A stretch of DNA of 12,394 bases from Myxococcales bacterium (GTDB lineage: Bacteria > Myxococcota > Polyangia > Polyangiales > Polyangiaceae), in contig JAGQIY010000776.1 in NCBI GenBank assembly GCA_020430865.1, positions 1 to 12,394 on the forward strand, given 5' to 3'. The position numbers and the translations under genes are program-made. Shown here in pieces: positions 5,549 through 12,394 of the stretch (position 1 is its first letter; the number at the start of each line of letters is the position of its first letter). The notes beneath the pieces were generated by a model, which did no database searches, was not told the origin of the DNA, and worked only from the letters and a program-made list of their open reading frames with translations.

Positions 5549-7262
5549 GCGCCTTGCGAGCGATCATCTTCTGCCTGCTCGTCGCGCTGCCTCTGTCGGC
5601 GTGCAAGGACAAAGGCGAAAACCGCCAGGCGCCGCCGACAGGGTCGGCGAGCACCCATTCTGCGCAGACGGCGGGACGGTGCGAACACGGCCTTCCTCCC
5701 GCGCTCTGCACCAAGTGCAATCCTTCCCTCGCCGCCGTGTTTCAGGCCAAAGGCGACTGGTGTGCAGAACACGGCTTCCCCGAGTCGTTCTGCCCGATCT
5801 GCAACCCCGGCGCGCCCGTCCCGGACGTCGGAGCAGCACCCGCCGCGGTCGCCGATTGGTGTGCGGGTCACGGATTGCCCGAGTCGAAGTGCACCAAGTG
5901 CAATCCCGAGTTGACCCCGCAGTTCCAGGCCGCGGGTGACTGGTGCGAGGAGCACGGCTTCCCCGAGTCAGCTTGCCCGGTCTGTAATCCACAAACGCCG
6001 CCCGGCGGAACGAACCAGCCCGTCGCCGATTGGTGCGTGGAGCATGCGCTCCCCGAGTCGAAGTGCACCAAGTGCAATCCCTCGCTCGTCGCGCAGTACC
6101 GCGCCGCGGGTGACTTCTGCGAGGAGCACGGCTTCCCGGAGTCGGTGTGCCCGGTTTGCAATCCGCAGGAGCCGCCTGCGGGCGCCGAGCAAGCGGCCAT
6201 CGAGGCGCGTGTGGTGCGTTTCCGATCGCCGGACATCGAGCGCTCCGCGGGCATTCAGACCGCCGCCGCCGACCGCTCGCAGGCATCGGCTGCGGTGGAG
6301 TGCACCGCGCGGATCGCCTTCGACGCAGACAAGGTGGCTGACATCCGCGCCATCGTGCCCGGCATCGTGCGACGCGTCCGTGCCGAGCTCGGTGCTCGCG
6401 TGGATCGGGGCGCTCCACTCTTCGAGCTGGAGAGCACGCGGGTCGGAGAGATCCAAGGCGCCTTGCAGACCGCCCGCGAGCGCGTTCGCACAGCCCAAGC
6501 CAATCTGGCGCGGCAGCGTGAGCTTCGGGCCGACGACATTGCGTCGGCGCGGCAGGTCGAGGTGGCCGAGCAAGAGCTCGCCACCGCCCAGTCCGAAGCG
6601 CGAACGGCCGAAGCAACACTGCGCATGGCGGGCGCTGCCCAGGCGACGCCATCGGGGCGCTACACGCTCTCGGCCCCGCTCGCGGGAACCGTCGTGCGAC
6701 GTCCGGCCGTGGTGGGTCTGTTGGCCACGGAGAGCGAATCGCTCGCGACCATCTCCGACACCTCGGTGATGTGGGCGCTCTGCGACGTTCCCGAGGCGCA
6801 CGCATCACGAGTTGCGCTGGGGCAGAGGGTCGTCGTCAGCATCGACGGGAGCGAGGCCGCTCCCATCGCCGGCGAGTTGACCTGGATTGCCGCGGAGGTG
6901 GACCCACGCACGCGCACCGTGGCCGCGCGTGCCGAGGTGCCGAACGACGGTGGCCGCCTGCGTGCAAACCAGTTCGCCCGCGCCCGCATCGAGACCGGCG
7001 CTCCGCGATCGGCAGTGTCGGTACCGCGATCTGCCGTGCAACGCGTCGGGGAGCGTGAGGTCGTCTTCGTGCGCACCGCCCAAGGCGTCTATGAGCCACG
7101 GGTCGTTCGGCGCTTTGGCGACGGCGAGCGCGTTCAGGTGGAGGGCCGTGTGCAAGCCGGCGATGCGGTCGTGACCACGGGTGCGGTGCTGCTGCGAACC
7201 GAGATCATGCCCGGCAGCATCGGCGCAGGTTGCTGCGAGGTCGAGCCGCCAGGAGGCGATTG

Positions 7263-7263
<1 letters not shown>
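5545..7263 (+). CDS. CusB/CzcB-like RND adaptor with an N-terminal six-module Cys/His array
   Basis: A 572-residue membrane-fusion protein linking the inner-membrane pump to the outer-membrane channel. A lipoprotein signal ends in LSAC (Cys20). Residues 46-207 hold six modules, five with the strict C-x2-H-x6-C-x2-C pattern (starting at Cys73, 106, 134, 164, 192) and a first variant copy with C-x1-H (Cys46-His48-Cys55-Cys58). From about 220 a normal HlyD/CusB body follows: barrel and lipoyl halves (VRFRSPDIERSAGIQ, GIVRRVRAELGARVDRGAPLFEL), an alpha hairpin (300-365), the second lipoyl half (APLAGTVVRRPAVVGLLA), the beta barrel and a membrane-proximal end (GAVLLRTE). The tail has vicinal Cys563-Cys564. 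CusB-type adaptors bind the metal they pass to the pump, so this array may be an enlarged capture domain. ATG at 5545 overlaps the previous stop (ATGA), with GGAGAG upstream; the stop overlaps the pump start (TGATG). Confidence 0.9.
5680..6165 (+). repeat. Array of six Cys/His modules (three A-B pairs) in the adaptor gene
   Basis: Modules alternate between an A type (PPALCTKCNP or PESKCTKCNP) and a B type (GFPESxCPxCNP). Within each pair the linker is conserved (SLAAVFQAKGD, ELTPQFQAAGD, SLVAQYRAAGD), whereas linkers between pairs differ. Pairs 2 and 3 repeat at the DNA level with a period of 174 bp: 5878-5907 is identical to 6052-6081 (30 bases) and 5848-5861 to 6022-6035. This indicates duplication of a whole pair. 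Confidence 0.88.
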
Positions 7264-10387
<3,124 letters not shown>

Positions 10388-10391
<4 letters not shown>

Positions 10392-10933
10392 GCCGCACCG
10401 CGCGCTGGGTTCTTGCGATCGCCGCGCTACAGGCGGCGTTGGTCGGGGTGTACTGGCTCGTCGAGCATCAAAGAGCTCCGAAGACCGACGAGTCTCTCGG
10501 GACCGACCCGCCCCAGCACGTAGACATGCCCATGCCTTCGCTGACCGTCGCCCGTCGCGGCGGGAGCCGCAGCGAGCTCCTATCCCCCCAGCGGCGAACC
10601 CTCGTGCACGTCTGGGCCACGTGGTGCCCTCCGTGTCGAGCGGAACTTCCGGGTTTGCTCGCCGTGCCGTCGCAGCATGACGTGGACGTCATTGCCGTCA
10701 CACTCGACCAGAGTTGGGACGACGTCGACCGGTTTCTCGGCGACATGAAGGCGTCGGATATCGTTCTCGCCGGGAGCGAAGATGTCGAGCGAGCACTCGG
10801 TGTGCGAACCTTGCCCGTGACCTTTCTTGTGGAAGCCGATGGACGGCTCACGCTTCGGTTCGACGGAGCCCGCGACTGGACCGATAAGGCTTTTGTACGG
10901 ACCTACCTCGAGGAGCGCGTCGATGGGCGGTAG
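10388..10933 (+). CDS. Membrane-anchored TlpA/ResA-like thioredoxin
   Basis: A 181-residue thiol-disulfide oxidoreductase. An uncleaved-looking N-terminal helix (about 8-24) anchors it, placing the thioredoxin domain in the periplasm. The domain has VHVWATWCPPCRAELPGL with active-site Cys80 and Cys83, a VIAVTLDQ strand and the cis-proline motif TLPVTFLV (Pro143). TlpA/ResA proteins usually reduce cysteines of exported metal-binding or cytochrome proteins. Here the nearby Cys-rich lipoprotein and adaptor are plausible clients, since their Cys/His modules must be reduced to bind metal. This link is inferred from operon position. The ATG at 10388 overlaps the pump stop (ATGA), with CAGGAGGAG just upstream. 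Its end overlaps the next gene by 11 bases. Confidence 0.88.
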
Positions 10934-11558
10934 CACGCAGGCGAGCACCCGAAACTGGCATGCCGTCGCGCTTACGCTCGTGATCGCGACGATGGCCTAC
11001 AACGTGGTGGAGGCCGGCCTCGCACTCTGGGGCGGCATCGAGGCGGACAGCATCGCGCTGGTAGGGTTCGGTCTCGACAGCATCATCGAGTGCATTGCTG
11101 CGGCGGCCCTGCTGTGGCGGCTTTCGGTGGAGGCTCGCGGAGCCGAGGGCGCGACAGTAGAGCGTGCGGAGCAGCGCGTCCATCGCATCGTCGGCGGAAC
11201 GTTCGTTTTGTTGGCGATCTACGTTACCGCACAAGCGGGCTGGACCCTCTGGCAAAGGGCAGCACCCGATGAAAGCGCGCTCGGCATCATCATAGCCGGG
11301 GCTTCGCTCGTCATCATGCCCCTGGTGTCGTGGGGAAAGCTTCGGGCGGCGCGCGAGATCGGCAGTGCGGCGCTCAGAGCAGAGGCGAAAGAGACACTGG
11401 CGTGTTCCTATCTGTCGTTCACGCTGCTTCTGGGTCTCGTCGCCAACGCCTGGCTCGGATGGTGGTGGGCGGACCCGGTGGCAGCGCTCTTGATGGTGCC
11501 CTGGCTCATCAAGGAGGGACGAGAGGGTCTCAGCGGCGATGCGTGCTGTGATGATTGA
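10923..11558 (+). CDS. Short CDF-like cation transporter lacking a C-terminal domain
   Basis: A 211-residue membrane protein with about six hydrophobic segments, similar to the transmembrane part of cation diffusion facilitators. The TM2-type motif is DSIALVGFGLDSIIE (Asp52), where typical CDF proteins have HxxxD; here a Gly takes the His position. The TM5-type motif is RAEAKETLACSYLS (Glu154, Glu157, Cys161), followed by ADPVAALL, a common CDF element. Nothing follows TM6 except KEGREGLSGDACCDD, so the cytoplasmic metal-sensing domain of most CDFs is absent, replaced by a short acidic tail with vicinal Cys208-Cys209. It is likely an inner-membrane metal antiporter that could feed the periplasmic RND system. 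ATG at 10923 overlaps the TlpA-like gene by 11 bases, with GAGGAG upstream. It converges with the next gene, 4 bases apart. Confidence 0.8.
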   Translation: MGGSTQASTRNWHAVALTLVIATMAYNVVEAGLALWGGIEADSIALVGFGLDSIIECIAAAALLWRLSVEARGAEGATVERAEQRVHRIVGGTFVLLAIYVTAQAGWTLWQRAAPDESALGIIIAGASLVIMPLVSWGKLRAAREIGSAALRAEAKETLACSYLSFTLLLGLVANAWLGWWWADPVAALLMVPWLIKEGREGLSGDACCDD

Positions 11559-11562
11559 GCGG

Positions 11563-11763
11563 CTACCGCCGCCACGGCATCATCCGCTCCCGGTTCACGG
11601 CGGCCTGCTTCTCGTGCTCGAGGTCGCGAACGAGGCGGACGAGCTCACGGAGGCTCTGGACGTCGAGGGCGTCGAAGTCGATCTGGTAGCGGCGGCCGGT
11701 GGCCCGGGCTGTCTCGGCCCGGAGCCACTCGATGAGTCGCCGCTTGTCGTAGGTGCTGGTCAT
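11563..11763 (-). CDS. Small hypothetical protein, 66 residues
   Basis: I do not recognise this protein. It is charged (many Arg, Glu and Asp), with predicted helices ([14 protein letters not shown] and [21 protein letters not shown]) and no membrane segment or cysteine. It is likely real because its ATG overlaps the stop of the upstream RHH gene as ATGA (11760-11763), the usual sign of coupled translation, and its composition is that of a normal soluble protein. The [12 protein letters not shown] stretch could support helix pairing with the upstream protein, but this is speculative. It ends 4 bases from the convergent CDF-like gene. Confidence 0.6.
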   Translation of the reverse strand: MTSTYDKRRLIEWLRAETARATGRRYQIDFDALDVQSLRELVRLVRDLEHEKQAAVNRERMMPWRR

Positions 11764-12341
11764 GCCTGCTTGGTGAAGAGCTGGGCGACCTCGTGCTCGC
11801 CGGCGGCGGTGAGGTAGTCGGCCAGCGACCTGCGGAAGAGGTCCATGCGGGTCTTGAGTCCGAGGCGCTCGCGGGCTTCGTCGAGGCGGGCGACGATCTC
11901 GGCCTCCATGCGCAGGGGCAGCACCTTCATGTCGGGGGCCTCGCCGTCGGCGTAGCGTCGTCGGACCGGGCCGGTCTTGATGCGGCCTTTCCTCGCCTCG
12001 CGGATCTTCCAGACGAGGTAGCGCTTGTCGCTCGAGCCGGTGTCCCGACCGACGACCTCGGTGTAGAGCTGCTGCAGCTCCTCGACCGTGAGCTTGGTGA
12101 GCTTGGGCTCTCCGTCCGCGGTCGCGGACTCCGACGCGGTAGGCTCGGCCACTTCGACCGCGCTGGCCGCCTCGGCGGCCTCCTGCTCCTGGGCATCGAG
12201 GGCCTCCGCGATGCGGCGCAGCAAGAACTTCTTGTTCGGCGACCGCGTGGCCTCGCCCACGATGTCGTGGAATCGGGCCTGCAGCTCGGGCAGGCGAAGC
12301 TCCTCCATGATGCGCATCCGCTTCTTGTTCTCTTTGTTCAT
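11760..12341 (-). CDS. Duplicated DUF2924-like motif plus ribbon-helix-helix DNA-binding protein
   Basis: A 193-residue predicted DNA-binding protein. Two similar segments, [28 protein letters not shown] (about 17-44) and [28 protein letters not shown] (about 86-113), resemble the core of DUF2924 proteins, often encoded next to serine recombinases. An acidic Ala/Glu-rich linker (50-80) separates them. The C-terminal 138-177 has the ribbon-helix-helix pattern: a beta strand (KVLPLRM), helix ([14 protein letters not shown]), then [14 protein letters not shown]. Such a layout suits a regulator or recombination accessory factor. ATG at 12341 was chosen for the GGAGGACAAG leader; an ORF extension to 12386 lacks a site and has unlikely composition. 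No promoter is visible in the 53 bases to the window edge. The RHH call is fairly safe, the DUF2924 relation moderate. Confidence 0.78.
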   Translation of the reverse strand: MNKENKKRMRIMEELRLPELQARFHDIVGEATRSPNKKFLLRRIAEALDAQEQEAAEAASAVEVAEPTASESATADGEPKLTKLTVEELQQLYTEVVGRDTGSSDKRYLVWKIREARKGRIKTGPVRRRYADGEAPDMKVLPLRMEAEIVARLDEARERLGLKTRMDLFRRSLADYLTAAGEHEVAQLFTKQA

Positions 12342-12394
12342 CTTGTCCTCCGGTGTGGTTGGGCCCGGAGGCTCCCGCCGGACCACCCGGCGAG

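Noticed and set aside
5564..6808. A 414-codon minus-strand frame opposite the adaptor, with repetitive Arg/Thr-rich content
   Set aside because: Its repeats are the antisense image of the Cys/His module repeats; no ribosome site or recognisable fold supports it.
11550..11584. Inverted repeat (GATGAT / ATCATC with inner GCGG / CCGC) between the convergent CDF-like and 66-residue genes, as a bidirectional terminator
   Set aside because: The inner and outer stems are asymmetric, there is no T-tract on either strand, and most of the sequence is coding, so chance is a fair explanation.

Overview
The window is high-GC DNA with closely packed genes, many 4-base stop/start overlaps and long antisense shadow frames. 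It reads as a heavy-metal resistance island. GC content, the mix of families and the Cys-rich adaptor modules suggest a myxobacterium or related deltaproteobacterial lineage. That placement is an inference, because no marker gene is present.

Layout. (1) 1-369: no credible gene, one strong hairpin at 47-82. (2) 370-2204, minus strand: a compact mer-type operon in the order merR, a MerC-like membrane protein with an N-terminal thioredoxin-like domain, a small thioredoxin-like protein, and an HMA (MerP-like) lipoprotein. The regulator carries the three mercury-binding cysteines of MerR with exactly the Tn501 spacing. Its promoter (2212-2242) has the 19-bp spacer and central dyad of MerR-controlled promoters. 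No mercuric reductase (MerA) or organomercurial lyase (MerB) is in the window. (3) 2258-2881, minus strand: a class I SAM-dependent methyltransferase. (4) 2978-11558, plus strand: a long metal-efflux operon of a CadC-like ArsR/SmtB repressor, a small exported Cys-rich protein, a CzcC-like outer-membrane channel, a Cys/His-module lipoprotein, a CusB/CzcB-like adaptor with six further modules, a CzcA/CusA-like RND pump, a TlpA-like thioredoxin, and a short CDF-like cation transporter. (5) 11563-12341, minus strand: a two-gene unit with a duplicated DUF2924-like motif plus ribbon-helix-helix protein and a 66-residue protein, which may mark the start of a mobile-element module.

How the parts fit. 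The efflux operon has inner-membrane, periplasmic and outer-membrane parts of a tripartite heavy-metal exporter. The CadC-like repressor has an operator-like dyad (2959-2980) between two divergent core promoters, so it could control both the efflux operon and the methyltransferase. The mer operon would sense Hg(II) and bring thiol-bound mercury to or across the inner membrane.

The most unusual feature is a Cys/His module, C-x2-H-x6-C-x2-C in the context WCxEHxxPESxCxxCNP. It occurs twice in the small lipoprotein and six times (once in a variant form) in the N-terminus of the adjacent RND adaptor. The copies alternate between two subtypes and form a pair-wise duplicated array that looks like a periplasmic metal-capture device.
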